Origin: Leifsonia psychrotolerans
Lineage (GTDB): Bacteria; Actinomycetota; Actinomycetes; Actinomycetales; Microbacteriaceae
Assembly: GCF_013410665.1 (NCBI RefSeq)
Contig: NZ_JACCFM010000001.1
Location: 1,674,001 to 1,738,000, forward strand
DNA: 64,000 bases
Direction of reading: 5' to 3'
Position numbers and translations under genes: made by a program. The notes beneath the pieces are model-generated. The model had not been told where the DNA came from and ran no database searches. It worked only from the letters and a program-made list of their open reading frames with translations. This document shows, piece after piece, positions 26,810-35,820 of this stretch. How positions within the stretch are numbered: the first letter of the stretch is position 1; each line of letters opens with the position of its first letter.

Positions 26810-28210
26810 ATGGATCCATTGCTCAGCCTCTTTCTTGGTCTTCTCATCGGCGCGCTCGTTGGAGCGCTCGTGGCCGTCGTCATTCTGCAGCGCCGCGGCG
26901 CCGCGCATTCGTTCGTCGACGACCCGGCTGTGATCGAGTCGCGGCATCAGCTTGCCCTCGCCGAACTGCACGCCCGCGAGACCGCCGTCTCCTCGGTGCT
27001 GCGTGAAGAACTCGCCTCGGTGCAGGCCACCTCCGATGCGCTGCGCCAGCAGGTGCAGGTTGCCCAGCAGCAGTATCGCGAACTCGCCGAGCGTCAGCGC
27101 GCCGAGCAGGAGGCCCGCACCGAGCAGGAGCGCACCGAGAGCAAGGTGCTGCAGGCACTCGCCCCGGTGAGAGAGAGCTTGCACGACATGCAGAAGAAGG
27201 TCACCGAGCTTGAGGCGCAGCGCAGCGTGCAGCACGGTGAGCTGAGTCAGCAGCTGCGTTCGGCCACCGAATCGGAGGAACGCCTGCGCAGCACGGCCGA
27301 GTCGCTCGCTTCCGCCCTGCGCTCGAACAGCACCCGCGGAGTGTGGGGTGAGACCCAGCTTCGCAGCGTGGTCGAGGCCGCCGGGTTGATCGAGCGGGTC
27401 GACTTCGACCTGCAGTCGAGCATCACGTCGGATGCCGGTGCGGGACGCCCCGACATGGTCGTGCACCTGCCCGGGGGCAAGAACATTGCCGTCGATGCGA
27501 AGGTTCCGTTCAACGCTTACCTCGAAGCCAGCCAGATTCCGGCTTCGGCGACCGGGCTGGAGGGCGTCAAACGCGCCGAACTCATGAAGGCTCATGTGAA
27601 GGCGGTGCGCGACCACATCACCACGCTCGGCAGCAAGGCCTACTGGCAGGGGCTCGATGCCTCCCCCGAACTCGTGATTGCGTTCATCCCGAGCGAGTCG
27701 CTGGTGTCGTCAGCATTGGAGGCCGACCCCTCGATCATGGAGTTCGCATTCAGCAAGCGGGTGGCCCTGTCGTCGCCCGTCACTCTCTGGTCGGTGCTGA
27801 AGACCGTGGCCTTCAGCTGGCAACAAGACGTACTCACCCACGACGCCCAGGTGTTGTTCGACCTCAGCCGCGAGCTCTATTCGCGCCTGGCGACAACGGC
27901 CACGCACATCGAAAAACTCGGCCGCTCCATCGAGCGCACGGTGAAGGACTACAACGGTTTCGTCGGTTCCATGGAACGCCAAGTGCTGCCGACGGCGCGC
28001 AAGCTCAACGCGCTCGACGAGTCGAAGGTGCTCGCGCCGCTCGTGGGCATCGAAGACACACCGCGTCTCCTCGTCGCCCCAGAGTTTGTCGACCCGGGCT
28101 TTGTCGACCCGGGCTTCGTCGACCCGGGCTTTGTCGACCCAGAGCTCAGCGCTGAGCTCGAGGCCACGCAGGGTGATCTCGACGAGCTCGATCAGCGGAT
28201 CTCCCACTAA
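26810..28210 (+). CDS. rmuC: DNA recombination protein RmuC
   Basis: 466 residues. An N-terminal transmembrane helix (3-27), a long coiled coil (about 45-165, rich in Gln, Glu and Ala) and the RmuC nuclease-like domain (about 175-400: RGVWGETQLRSVVEAAGL, DMVVHLPGGKNIAVDAKVPF, LITFIP-type strand). RmuC limits sequence inversions between short repeats, which is of interest given the many repeats here. The last 45 residues are not conserved: FVDPG repeated, then DLDELDQRISH, both encoded by local DNA repeats. Monocistronic. Confidence 0.94.
   Translation: MDPLLSLFLGLLIGALVGALVAVVILQRRGAAHSFVDDPAVIESRHQLALAELHARETAVSSVLREELASVQATSDALRQQVQVAQQQYRELAERQRAEQEARTEQERTESKVLQALAPVRESLHDMQKKVTELEAQRSVQHGELSQQLRSATESEERLRSTAESLASALRSNSTRGVWGETQLRSVVEAAGLIERVDFDLQSSITSDAGAGRPDMVVHLPGGKNIAVDAKVPFNAYLEASQIPASATGLEGVKRAELMKAHVKAVRDHITTLGSKAYWQGLDASPELVIAFIPSESLVSSALEADPSIMEFAFSKRVALSSPVTLWSVLKTVAFSWQQDVLTHDAQVLFDLSRELYSRLATTATHIEKLGRSIERTVKDYNGFVGSMERQVLPTARKLNALDESKVLAPLVGIEDTPRLLVAPEFVDPGFVDPGFVDPGFVDPELSAELEATQGDLDELDQRISH
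28085..28141 (+). repeat. 15-nt tandem repeat in the rmuC tail
   Basis: TTTGTCGACCCGGGC, about 3.8 copies, encodes FVDPG FVDPG FVDPG FVDPE in frame. Unit length is a multiple of three, so copy-number change keeps the frame. Confidence 0.9.
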
Positions 28211-28413
28211 TCGAGCCAACCGACACACCACATGATCTCGACGAGCTCGATCAGCAGGTCACCACGTTCCGCTGGTCGAGCCTGTCGAGACCGGGCGATC
28301 TGATCTCGACACGCTCGATCAACGGGTCGCTCGATCAACGAGTCGCCCGATCAACGAGTCGCCCGATCAACGAGTCGCCCGATCAACGAGTCTGAGAACG
28401 GATCTTCAGGCCG
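28211..28413. repeat. Interspersed-repeat cluster between rmuC and glpX
   Basis: The 200-base gap is almost entirely repeats. GATCTCGACGAGCTCGATCA is at 28231-28250, CTGGTCGAGCCTGTCGAGAC at about 28272-28291, and a 16-nt tandem (GATCAACGAGTCGCCC) runs 4.75 copies over 28317-28392. It lies between convergent genes. The same elements recur at 40836-41056 and inside gcvP and rmuC. Confidence 0.85.
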
Positions 28414-29400
28414 CTACAGCCACTTCGACGCGAGGTGCTCGGCCACGACGCGGCGCACGGTACCGGAGTGCGAACGCAGCACGATGCTCTCGGTGCGAAT
28501 CATCGGGCCCTTGCGACGCACACCGTCGACGAGTCCGCCATCCGTCACACCGGTCGCCACGAAGAACGTGTTGTTTCCGCTGACCAGATCGTCGATCTCG
28601 AGAAGCTTGTTCACGTCGAGTCCGGCCGCCAGCGCGTTAGTCCGCTCGACGTCGCTGCCCGGTGCCAGACGACCCTGCATGAAGCCGCCCAGTGCCTTCA
28701 ATGCGCAGGCGGTGGTGATTCCCTCGGGGCTGCCACCGATGCCCACGCACATGTCGATGCGTGACTCATAGCGGGCGGCGTTGATGCCGCCGGCGACATC
28801 GCCGTCAAGCAGCAGTCGCGTTCCGGCTCCGGCGGAGCGAATCTCGTCGATCAGACCTTCGTGGCGGGGGCGGTCCAGAACCGCGATGCTCAAATCACCG
28901 ACCGACTTACCGAGGGCCTTGGCGAGTTCACGAATGTTGTCGCCGATCGGCTGATCAAGGCTGACCACGCCGTGACCGGCGCTGCCGGTGACGATCTTGT
29001 CCATGTAGAAGACCGAGGATGCGTCGAGCATGGTGCCACGGTCTGAAACCGCGATCACGGAAATCGCGTTCTGGCGTCCGGTCGCGGTCAGGCTCGTTCC
29101 GTCAATCGGGTCGACGGCGATGTCACAGGCCGGGCCTCGGCCGTTGCCAACCCGCTCACCGTTGAAGAGCATCGGGGCGTCGTCCTTCTCGCCCTCACCG
29201 ATGACGATGACACCGTCAAAGTTGACGGTGCCCAGAAACTTGCGCATCGCGTCGACGGCAGCACCGTCCGCGGCATTTTTATCACCCCGGCCAATGAACG
29301 GAACTGCGCGTATGGCTGCGGCCTCCGTTGCGCGCACCAACTCCATCGCCAGGTTGCGATCGGGGTGTTCGAACAGGTTGGCTGAATCGATGCTGGTCAC
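28414..29400 (-). CDS. glpX: Class II fructose-1,6-bisphosphatase
   Basis: 328 residues; hydrolyses fructose-1,6-bisphosphate to fructose-6-phosphate in gluconeogenesis. Metal-binding and catalytic blocks are intact: GRGDKNAADGAAVDAM near 37-52, GEGEKDDAPM at 68-77, DPIDGTSL at 97-104, and GIGGSPEG later on. AAGGAC precedes the GTG start. It is the canonical copy of two adjacent GlpX-type genes and is close to fba. Confidence 0.95.
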   Translation of the reverse strand: MTSIDSANLFEHPDRNLAMELVRATEAAAIRAVPFIGRGDKNAADGAAVDAMRKFLGTVNFDGVIVIGEGEKDDAPMLFNGERVGNGRGPACDIAVDPIDGTSLTATGRQNAISVIAVSDRGTMLDASSVFYMDKIVTGSAGHGVVSLDQPIGDNIRELAKALGKSVGDLSIAVLDRPRHEGLIDEIRSAGAGTRLLLDGDVAGGINAARYESRIDMCVGIGGSPEGITTACALKALGGFMQGRLAPGSDVERTNALAAGLDVNKLLEIDDLVSGNNTFFVATGVTDGGLVDGVRRKGPMIRTESIVLRSHSGTVRRVVAEHLASKWL

Positions 29401-29523
29401 TAAATGGTCCTTCCCGGACGAGTCGTGTGGCAGAGCGGCGAGACCGAGCGCAGTGGCAGAACCCGACGCTGGGCCGACGCTGGATTCCCAGTGCCGCCAC
29501 GGCCAGCCTACCCGTCCGCGCGC

Positions 29524-30486
29524 TTACCCCCTCTGCCGGGTAAGCGTGAAGCGTCGGATTCCCCGGTGCGGGTCGATAACCCAGGAATCCGTCGTCGCCG
29601 TCGTCCCGCGCCCCGCCGAATCGACGACTGAGACTCCCGCGAGCACGTCACCATCCGTGATTGCGGTGAGAAAAAAGTACCCGTCGCCATCGATCAGGTC
29701 GTCGAGGTCGAGGATGCGTTCCGTCGATAATCCAGCCGACCGAGCACGTGCAATTTCTGCCGGATGCTGCGGCGCCAGTCGCGCCTCCATGTGACCGTTC
29801 ACGGCCCGCACGGCTGCGGAGGTGAGCACCCCCTCGGGCGATCCGCCGATGCCGATCAGCAGGTCGATGTCGCCGTCGACGCGTGCGGCACGCAACGCCA
29901 CGGCCACGTCCCCGTCGGCGAACTGGAGCACTCGGGCGCCGACGGCCGTGGCTTCGTCGATGTAGCGCTGATTGCGCGGCCGGGACTGTACGGCGACGCG
30001 CACCTCGGCGAGCGGCTTGTCGAGCGCTCGGGCGAGCTCGTGCAGGTTCTCGGTGAGCGGACGGCTCAGAGACAGTCGTCCTGCGTTCCCGCTCGTGACG
30101 AGCTTCTCCAGGTAAAACACCGGGCCCGGATCGAAGAAGGCGCCGGCCGGCGCAACGGCCAGAACGGCAACCGCATCCGGCAGATTCTGCGCGGCCAGCC
30201 GAGTTCCGTCGACGGGGTCGACCGCCACGTCGAGGGCGGGCCCCCGACCGGTTCCGAGCCGCTCCCCCGCAAACAGCAGGGGAGCCTCGTCCTTCTCCCC
30301 CTCGCCGATCACGACAACAGCAGCCACATCGACGCGGTCAAACGCAGTTCGCATAGCCTGCACGGCTGCGCCGTCGACGGCAATCTTGTCGCCGCGCCCG
30401 ACATGACCGTGGGCCGCGAGTGCGGCATCCGTGGTCACCGCAAGCAGGCTATGAACAGCCGCATTGTCCAGGAAGAGTCGTTGCAT
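29524..30486 (-). CDS. Second, divergent GlpX-type phosphatase
   Basis: 320 residues from the ATG at 30486 behind GGATGGAGAG. The catalytic blocks are kept (GRGDKIAVDGAAVQAM, GEGEKDEAPLL at 61-71, DPVDGTRL at 90-97, GIGGSPEG), but the sequence between differs widely from the neighbour. Either an alternative fructose-1,6-bisphosphatase or a related inositol/sugar phosphatase of the same fold. It is divergent from fba by about 105 bases, and 123 bases separate it from the first copy. Confidence 0.88.
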   Translation of the reverse strand: MQRLFLDNAAVHSLLAVTTDAALAAHGHVGRGDKIAVDGAAVQAMRTAFDRVDVAAVVVIGEGEKDEAPLLFAGERLGTGRGPALDVAVDPVDGTRLAAQNLPDAVAVLAVAPAGAFFDPGPVFYLEKLVTSGNAGRLSLSRPLTENLHELARALDKPLAEVRVAVQSRPRNQRYIDEATAVGARVLQFADGDVAVALRAARVDGDIDLLIGIGGSPEGVLTSAAVRAVNGHMEARLAPQHPAEIARARSAGLSTERILDLDDLIDGDGYFFLTAITDGDVLAGVSVVDSAGRGTTATTDSWVIDPHRGIRRFTLTRQRG

Positions 30487-30591
30487 CTCTCCATCCTGAC
30501 GCACAGCGGCAGGCAGGGGACTCACACAGTCAATAGACTTGAGGCATCTAGCCTGATCAGGCAGCCCAGCCCGCATTTCAGAGGAGAAGCA

Positions 30592-31617
30592 ATGCCCATC
30601 GCAACCCCAGACCAGTACGCCGAGATGCTGAACAAGGCCAAAGACAAGGGATTCGCCTACCCGGCTTTCAACGTGTCCTCGTCCCAGTCAATCAATGCGG
30701 TGCTGCAGGGGCTGACGGAGGCTGGCTCCGATGGCATCATCCAGGTCACCACCGGTGGCGCCGACTACTTTGCCGGCCACACCGTGAAGAACCGCGCCTC
30801 TGGTGCGCTCGCATTCGCCCGCTTCGTGCACTCCGTTGCCGACAACTACCCGATCACCGTCGCCCTGCACACCGACCACTGCCCCAAGGGCGCGCTCGAT
30901 GACTTCGTCATGCCCCTGATCGCTGCATCCGAAGACGAGGTGAAGGCGGGCCGTAACCCGATCTTCCAGTCGCACATGTGGGATGGCTCGTCGGTGCCGC
31001 TGGCTGAGAACCTTGAGATCGCCACCGAGATGCTCAAGCGCACCCGCGCCATCAACGCCATCCTTGAGGTCGAAATCGGCGTCGTCGGCGGCGAAGAAGA
31101 CGGTGTCAGCCACGACATCAACGACAACCTCTATACGACCCTCGACGATGCAATCGCGATGGTTGAGGCCCTGGGCCTCGGCGACAACGGCCGCTACATG
31201 GCCGCGCTCACCTTCGGCAACGTGCACGGTGTGTACAAGCCCGGCAATGTGAAGCTGCGCCCGGAACTCCTCAAGGACATCCAGGACGGACTTGCCGCGA
31301 AGTACGGCACCAGCGTCAAGCCGCTCGACCTCGTCTTCCATGGCGGATCCGGCTCGACGGATGCCGAGATCGCCGAAGCCGTCGCCAACGGCGTCGTGAA
31401 GATGAACATCGACACCGACACGCAGTACGCCTTCACGCGTGCGGTCGCCGACTACATGCTGAAGAACTACGACGGCGTGCTCAAGGTCGACGGTGAAGTG
31501 GGCAACAAGAAGCTCTACGACCCGCGCGCCTGGGGCAAGGTCGCCGAGTCGGCGATGGCCGCACGCGTCGTCGAATCCACCCGCCAGCTCGGCTCCGCCG
31601 GGCACTCGAACAGCTAG
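30592..31617 (+). CDS. fba: Class II fructose-bisphosphate aldolase
   Basis: 341 residues; reversible cleavage of fructose-1,6-bisphosphate to DHAP and glyceraldehyde-3-phosphate, zinc-dependent. Zinc and phosphate motifs: VALHTDHCPKG, FGNVHGVYKPGN, LVFHGGSGS and KMNIDTDTQYAF. The ATG at 30592 follows GAGGAGAAG. With the two GlpX genes this forms a gluconeogenic cluster. The next gene starts 9 bases later. Confidence 0.97.
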   Translation: MPIATPDQYAEMLNKAKDKGFAYPAFNVSSSQSINAVLQGLTEAGSDGIIQVTTGGADYFAGHTVKNRASGALAFARFVHSVADNYPITVALHTDHCPKGALDDFVMPLIAASEDEVKAGRNPIFQSHMWDGSSVPLAENLEIATEMLKRTRAINAILEVEIGVVGGEEDGVSHDINDNLYTTLDDAIAMVEALGLGDNGRYMAALTFGNVHGVYKPGNVKLRPELLKDIQDGLAAKYGTSVKPLDLVFHGGSGSTDAEIAEAVANGVVKMNIDTDTQYAFTRAVADYMLKNYDGVLKVDGEVGNKKLYDPRAWGKVAESAMAARVVESTRQLGSAGHSNS

Positions 31618-31625
31618 AACCAAGG

Positions 31626-32261
31626 ATGACGATGGCCGACAACCCGGCAACCCCGCCGGCTGGCGACGACGCGACTGCTGCGCCACGACCCCAGCGGCCT
31701 CGTCCGCAATACGGCGAGCTTGCCCCTGAGGGGTGGAGTTGGACTCCGCCCCCGGGGGCGAACCCGCACGCTGGAAGCGACATCACGGGTTCGAGCCAGC
31801 GTGCGGAGTCGACCCATCCGCACGGTGCGGCCCGGCAGCAGCCACCAGTGCCGGCACCTCCGCTGGTGCCGGTGGGCCGCACTGGATCGAAGAAGGCACT
31901 GCCGACCTGGGACCGTCCGGTCACCTACGGACTGCTCCTGCTCGGTCTGGTCGGCACGTTCATGACGGTGGGTATCCTGCAGGCGGTGCCCGACGCGGTG
32001 CAGATGCTCTATACGCAGGAAGGACTCGGCACCTATCAGGCCGCCGCGGTCGTGCCGGAATTGATCACCGCGGGAATCATCGCGGTGTGGGCTGTCTGGG
32101 TGCTCACCATCGGGTTCACGGTGCTGCTGCTCACCCGTCACCGCCGGGCGTTCTACCTCCCCATCATCGGGGGCTTCGTGTCATTCGTTGTGGTCTTCGT
32201 GTTTCTGTCGATCATTTTGACGACGGATCCGACGCTGCTCCAGTTCTACAGCCGCCCGTAG
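31626..32261 (+). CDS. Membrane protein, DUF6264-like
   Basis: 211 residues. A 95-residue Pro/Ala/Gly-rich cytoplasmic part (YGELAPEGWSWTPPPGANPH) precedes three or four hydrophobic helices (about 101-122, 145-170, 178-202). It resembles the DUF6264 membrane proteins of Microbacteriaceae; this is from memory and tentative. It starts nine bases behind fba, probably on the same transcript. Confidence 0.75.
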   Translation: MTMADNPATPPAGDDATAAPRPQRPRPQYGELAPEGWSWTPPPGANPHAGSDITGSSQRAESTHPHGAARQQPPVPAPPLVPVGRTGSKKALPTWDRPVTYGLLLLGLVGTFMTVGILQAVPDAVQMLYTQEGLGTYQAAAVVPELITAGIIAVWAVWVLTIGFTVLLLTRHRRAFYLPIIGGFVSFVVVFVFLSIILTTDPTLLQFYSRP

Positions 32262-32337
32262 GCGCCGCCGTCCCCCGGTGCCCGTCATCGGTGCCCTCGC
32301 CGCCTCATCCGACCGTCTCAACTCACTCTTAACCCAC

Positions 32338-32398
32338 CGCGAGAGTGCAGTTGTTGTTGCCTCACGAAGCGTGAAGCAACAACAATTGCACTCTCGCG
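32338..32398. terminator. Long hairpin between convergent genes
   Basis: Arms 32338-32360 and 32376-32398 pair over 23 positions with a single G-T wobble. The loop itself holds a 5-bp TCACG / CGTGA stem. It lies between the membrane protein and ispH. No U-tract; the arms are less GC-rich than the genome. Confidence 0.6.
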
Positions 32399-32402
32399 AT
32401 CA

Positions 32403-32466
32403 AGAATCAAAGAATCAAAGAATCAAAGAATCAAAGAATCAAAGAATCAAAGAATCAAAGAATCAA
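32403..32466. repeat. Octanucleotide microsatellite, eight exact copies
   Basis: AGAATCAA repeated eight times without a mismatch, immediately after the long hairpin and 13 bases before the ispH stop. Strikingly AT-rich for this genome and noncoding. Confidence 0.95.
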
Positions 32467-32478
32467 GAATGGGTCGAG

Positions 32479-33579
32479 TTAGTCGTTGCAGCCGGTGCCC
32501 GCAGGCTCGGCGCTGGTACGGCCCCCGAGAGCCCGCGGATCCTGCTTGCCAGAACGCCCCGTCCGGAGTTCCTTCGGCAGCGAGAAGATCAGGTCTTCCT
32601 CGGCGGTTTTGACCTCCTGCACATCTCGATACCCGGCGTCGGCGAGGTCGGCGAGCAGTTCTTGCACGAGTTCGTCCGGCACAGATGCCCCACTCGTCAC
32701 GCCAACCGTGTTCACGCCGTCGAGCCACTCCTGTTTGACCTCGCTGGAGTAATCCACCCGGTAGGCCGCCTTGGCGCCATATTCAAGCGCCACCTCGACC
32801 AGGCGCACCGAGTTCGAGGAGTTCGCCGAGCCGACGACGATCACGAGGTCGGAATCTCTCGCGACCTTCTTGATCGCCACCTGGCGATTCTGAGTGGCGT
32901 AGCAAATGTCGTCGCTGGGCGGATCCTGCAGGTTCGGGAACCGAGCGCGGAGACGCCGCACAGTCTCCATGGTTTCGTCCACGCTGAGCGTGGTCTGTGA
33001 GAGCCAGACGACTCGGTTTGGGTTACGAACGACGATGGTGTCTGCTTCGTCGGGGCTGCCGACAATCGTGGTGTGCTCGGGTGCTTCCCCGGCGGTGCCT
33101 TCGACTTCTTCATGGCCCTCGTGGCCGATCAACAAGATTTCGTAGTCGTCGCGCGCGAAACGCACGGCCTCGCGGTGCACCTTCGTGACCAGCGGGCAGG
33201 TGGCATCGATGGCTTGGAGGCCACGCTCCGCGGCCGCGTTCACGACGGCGGGAGAGACTCCGTGGGCGCTGAAGACCAGGTGCGAGCCGGTGGGAACCTC
33301 ATCGACCTCCTCGACGAAGATGGCGCCCTTCGCCTCGAGCTCGGTGACCACATGAATGTTGTGCACGATCTGCTTACGCACATAGACCGGGGCACCGTAA
33401 TGCTCAAGTGCCTTTTCGACAGCGATCACCGCCCGGTCGACTCCAGCGCAGTATCCGCGCGGCGCCGCGAGCAGCACCTTTTTGAGTCCGACGACGGGGG
33501 TATCCTTGAGCCTGTTGCGCCGGCTCGGAATCCGAGGCATACCGAGGCCGATGACAGGCGAATGAGAGCTAATGGTCAC
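32479..33579 (-). CDS. ispH: 4-hydroxy-3-methylbut-2-enyl diphosphate reductase
   Basis: 366 residues; last step of the MEP isoprenoid pathway. The three Fe-S cysteines are seen in [21 protein letters not shown] and [10 protein letters not shown]; the [10 protein letters not shown] phosphate loop is present. The GTG at 33579 has a GAGG upstream; ATG 33540 is the alternative. The C-terminal 25 residues ([12 protein letters not shown]...) are not conserved. It supplies precursors used by UppS farther along. Confidence 0.95.
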   Translation of the reverse strand: MTISSHSPVIGLGMPRIPSRRNRLKDTPVVGLKKVLLAAPRGYCAGVDRAVIAVEKALEHYGAPVYVRKQIVHNIHVVTELEAKGAIFVEEVDEVPTGSHLVFSAHGVSPAVVNAAAERGLQAIDATCPLVTKVHREAVRFARDDYEILLIGHEGHEEVEGTAGEAPEHTTIVGSPDEADTIVVRNPNRVVWLSQTTLSVDETMETVRRLRARFPNLQDPPSDDICYATQNRQVAIKKVARDSDLVIVVGSANSSNSVRLVEVALEYGAKAAYRVDYSSEVKQEWLDGVNTVGVTSGASVPDELVQELLADLADAGYRDVQEVKTAEEDLIFSLPKELRTGRSGKQDPRALGGRTSAEPAGTGCND

Positions 33580-33630
33580 GCCCTCAGTCTATGTTGCGCA
33601 CACCTGAGAGTCCCCCAGAAGGAGGCTGTG

Positions 33631-34917
33631 ATGAGCGAGGCCGTTACAACGGATGCCGCACCCACCGTTGACACCCCCTGGCCAGTCGGCCTGCTGTCGG
33701 CGAAGATCCGCGGTTACATCGAACGGCTCGGCACCGCCTGGGTCGAAGGCGAGATCACGCAATGGGGGGTCAGCGGCGGCAACGTCTACGGCAAACTCAA
33801 AGACCTGAACGAGGATGCCACGGTGAGCTTCACCGTCTGGTCGTCGGTCAAGTCGCGCCTCAGCGCCGATTTCAAGCAGGGTGATCGGGTGATTGCTCTC
33901 GTGAAGCCCAACTATTGGGTCAAGGGCGGCACGCTCACCATGCAGGTGTTCGAGCTGCGCCATGTCGGCCTCGGCGACCTCCTCGAACGACTCGAGCGCC
34001 TGCGCACACAACTCGCCGGAGAGGGACTCTTCGATACCTCCCGCAAAAAACCGCTTCCGTTTCTGCCCCACTGCATCGGCCTGGTCACCGGCAAAGATTC
34101 CGATGCCGAGAAAGACGTCATCCGCAATGCCCAGCTGCGCTGGCCGGCCGTCGAATTTCGTCTCGCCTACGCCGCCGTGCAGGGCGACCGTGCCGTCGGC
34201 GAAGTGACCGCGGCCATCCAACGCCTCGACGCCGATCCCGAGGTCGACGTGATCATCGTCGCCCGCGGCGGGGGTGACTTTCAGAATCTGCTCGCGTTCA
34301 GTGACGAGACTCTCGTGCGCGCGGCAGCCGCCTGCACCACTCCCCTGGTCAGCGCCATCGGCCATGAGGCCGACCGCCCGCTGCTCGACGACGTGGCCGA
34401 TCTGCGCGCGTCAACCCCCACGGATGCCGCCAAGCGCGTCGTTCCCGACGTCTCCGACGAGCTCAATCGGGTGCAGCAGGCCCGTGCGCGCCTCGGCAGC
34501 CGTTTGACCGGCTTGATTTCGCACGAAGTCGATCGCATCGGCCAGCTGAGGACCCGCCCGGTGCTCGCCGGCGCCGACTGGATCATCGACTCCCGGTCGG
34601 AAGACCTCACCCGCTACGTCGCCCGCGGAGTCGAACTCACCGGCCGGTTGTTGGAACGGGCCGGTTCGCAGGTCAGCGAGCTGCGGGGGGCACTTCGCGC
34701 CCTGTCACCGCAGGGCACGCTCGACCGCGGCTACGCCATCGCCCAGCGTGCCGACGGCCAGGTGCTCCGCTCCCCGGAGCAGGCCCCCGACGGCACCGCG
34801 TTCCTGCTGCATCTGGCCGACGGACGCCTGAACGCGACCTCGGTGGGGAGCACGGCCGGCGACGCAGCCGGCCCCACATCCGCGGCCGCGGCATCCGACC
34901 CCTCACGCTCGAAATAG
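33631..34917 (+). CDS. xseA: Exodeoxyribonuclease VII large subunit
   Basis: 428 residues. N-terminal OB fold (WVEGEITQWGVSGGNVYGKL), catalytic domain with VARGGGDFQNLLAFSDE and SAIGHEADRPLLDDVAD, and a C-terminal coiled coil ending in the TLDRGYAI segment. AAGGAGG stands before the ATG at 33631. First gene of a tightly packed operon with xseB, a DUF4245 gene and a carbonic anhydrase gene. Confidence 0.96.
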   Translation: MSEAVTTDAAPTVDTPWPVGLLSAKIRGYIERLGTAWVEGEITQWGVSGGNVYGKLKDLNEDATVSFTVWSSVKSRLSADFKQGDRVIALVKPNYWVKGGTLTMQVFELRHVGLGDLLERLERLRTQLAGEGLFDTSRKKPLPFLPHCIGLVTGKDSDAEKDVIRNAQLRWPAVEFRLAYAAVQGDRAVGEVTAAIQRLDADPEVDVIIVARGGGDFQNLLAFSDETLVRAAAACTTPLVSAIGHEADRPLLDDVADLRASTPTDAAKRVVPDVSDELNRVQQARARLGSRLTGLISHEVDRIGQLRTRPVLAGADWIIDSRSEDLTRYVARGVELTGRLLERAGSQVSELRGALRALSPQGTLDRGYAIAQRADGQVLRSPEQAPDGTAFLLHLADGRLNATSVGSTAGDAAGPTSAAAASDPSRSK

Positions 34918-34918
34918 A

Positions 34919-35170
34919 ATGGACACCATGACCACGTCTGCAGACTCCATCGGCGCCCTCAGCTACGAACAGGCGCGCGACGAGCTCGTGCGCGTCGTCA
35001 ACGAACTTGAGCAGGGTGCGTCCACCCTCGAAGAGTCCCTCGCCCTCTGGGAACGCGGCGAGGCCCTCGCCAGCCGCTGTGAGGAATGGCTGATCGGCGC
35101 CAAGGCTCGTCTTGATGCGGCCCGGGCCGGTCAGGCCGCGCGCGCCGACCAGGCGGCCAGCGCCGAATGA
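34919..35170 (+). CDS. xseB: Exodeoxyribonuclease VII small subunit
   Basis: 83 residues, helical hairpin protein that coats the XseA coiled coil. Family pattern LSYEQARDELVRVVNELEQG and LEESLALWERGEAL. It begins one base after the xseA stop; an in-frame ATG at 34928 is an alternative start. An Ala/Arg/Asp-rich tail (ADQAASAE) ends the protein, and its stop overlaps the next start (ATGA). Confidence 0.94.
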   Translation: MDTMTTSADSIGALSYEQARDELVRVVNELEQGASTLEESLALWERGEALASRCEEWLIGAKARLDAARAGQAARADQAASAE

Positions 35171-35820
35171 GTCGCGCACCCAAGGCTCCGCGCGTCGTCG
35201 CCGAACTCGGCCGTCCCGAAACTCCCGACGAAACGGCGAGCCGGTTGACGGAGAACTCCCGCAAGTACCGAGCCCACAAAACCGTGAACAATCTGGTGCT
35301 CTCGCTGATCGCCACGGTCGTCACAGTGCTTGTCATTGTGTTGATCGTGCCGCGCAGCGACACCCCGATTGAGCGCGACATCGACGTGAGCCAGATTGCT
35401 GCTTCGGTGCAGTCCGGCCAGAGCGAGCACATCGTGAACCCGACGCTGCCCGACGGCTGGCGCGCGAACGCAGCGACCTGGCACGGCTCAGGCAGCGATG
35501 ACGTCGCATCCTGGTATATCGGCCTACTCACCCCGAGAGACCAGTTCATCGGTCTCACTCAGGCGATCGATGCCAACCCCACCTGGCTGGCCAACGCCCT
35601 GTCGAAGCAGGCTGCGAGTGATGTCGTGACCGTCGACGGCGTGAAGTGGGACGTCTACATCAACACTGCCGCAGCGAAAGACCGCGGTAACTTCGACTAT
35701 GCCCTCACCACCGAGGCCGGCTCCAGCACCTATCTGCTGGTCGGTACGGCCACACCTGATGAATTCAGGGAGTTGGCGAGTGTGCTCGCCCCCGACATCC
35801 AAGCGAACGGAACCCGGTGA
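35167..35820 (+). CDS. DUF4245 membrane-anchored protein
   Basis: 217 residues: cytoplasmic basic start, one transmembrane helix (about 43-63, VLSLIATVVTVLVIVLIV), and an extracytoplasmic domain of about 150 residues (DGWRANAATWHG, WYIGLLTP, DYALTTEAG). DUF4245 is commonly found next to xseAB in Actinobacteria, with unknown role. Overlaps xseB and the carbonic anhydrase gene by four bases each. Confidence 0.9.
   Translation: MSRAPKAPRVVAELGRPETPDETASRLTENSRKYRAHKTVNNLVLSLIATVVTVLVIVLIVPRSDTPIERDIDVSQIAASVQSGQSEHIVNPTLPDGWRANAATWHGSGSDDVASWYIGLLTPRDQFIGLTQAIDANPTWLANALSKQAASDVVTVDGVKWDVYINTAAAKDRGNFDYALTTEAGSSTYLLVGTATPDEFRELASVLAPDIQANGTR

Noticed and set aside
25901..27616. 571-codon open frame on the minus strand
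   Set aside because: Antisense of the exonuclease and rmuC, with no ribosome site and no domain.
28317..28392. CRISPR-like spacing of the 16-nt repeats
   Set aside because: The repeats are directly adjacent with no spacers, and no cas genes are present.
32278..33000. Plus-strand frame with IKESKNQR repeats
   Set aside because: The repeat protein is a translation of the octanucleotide microsatellite joined to the antisense of ispH.
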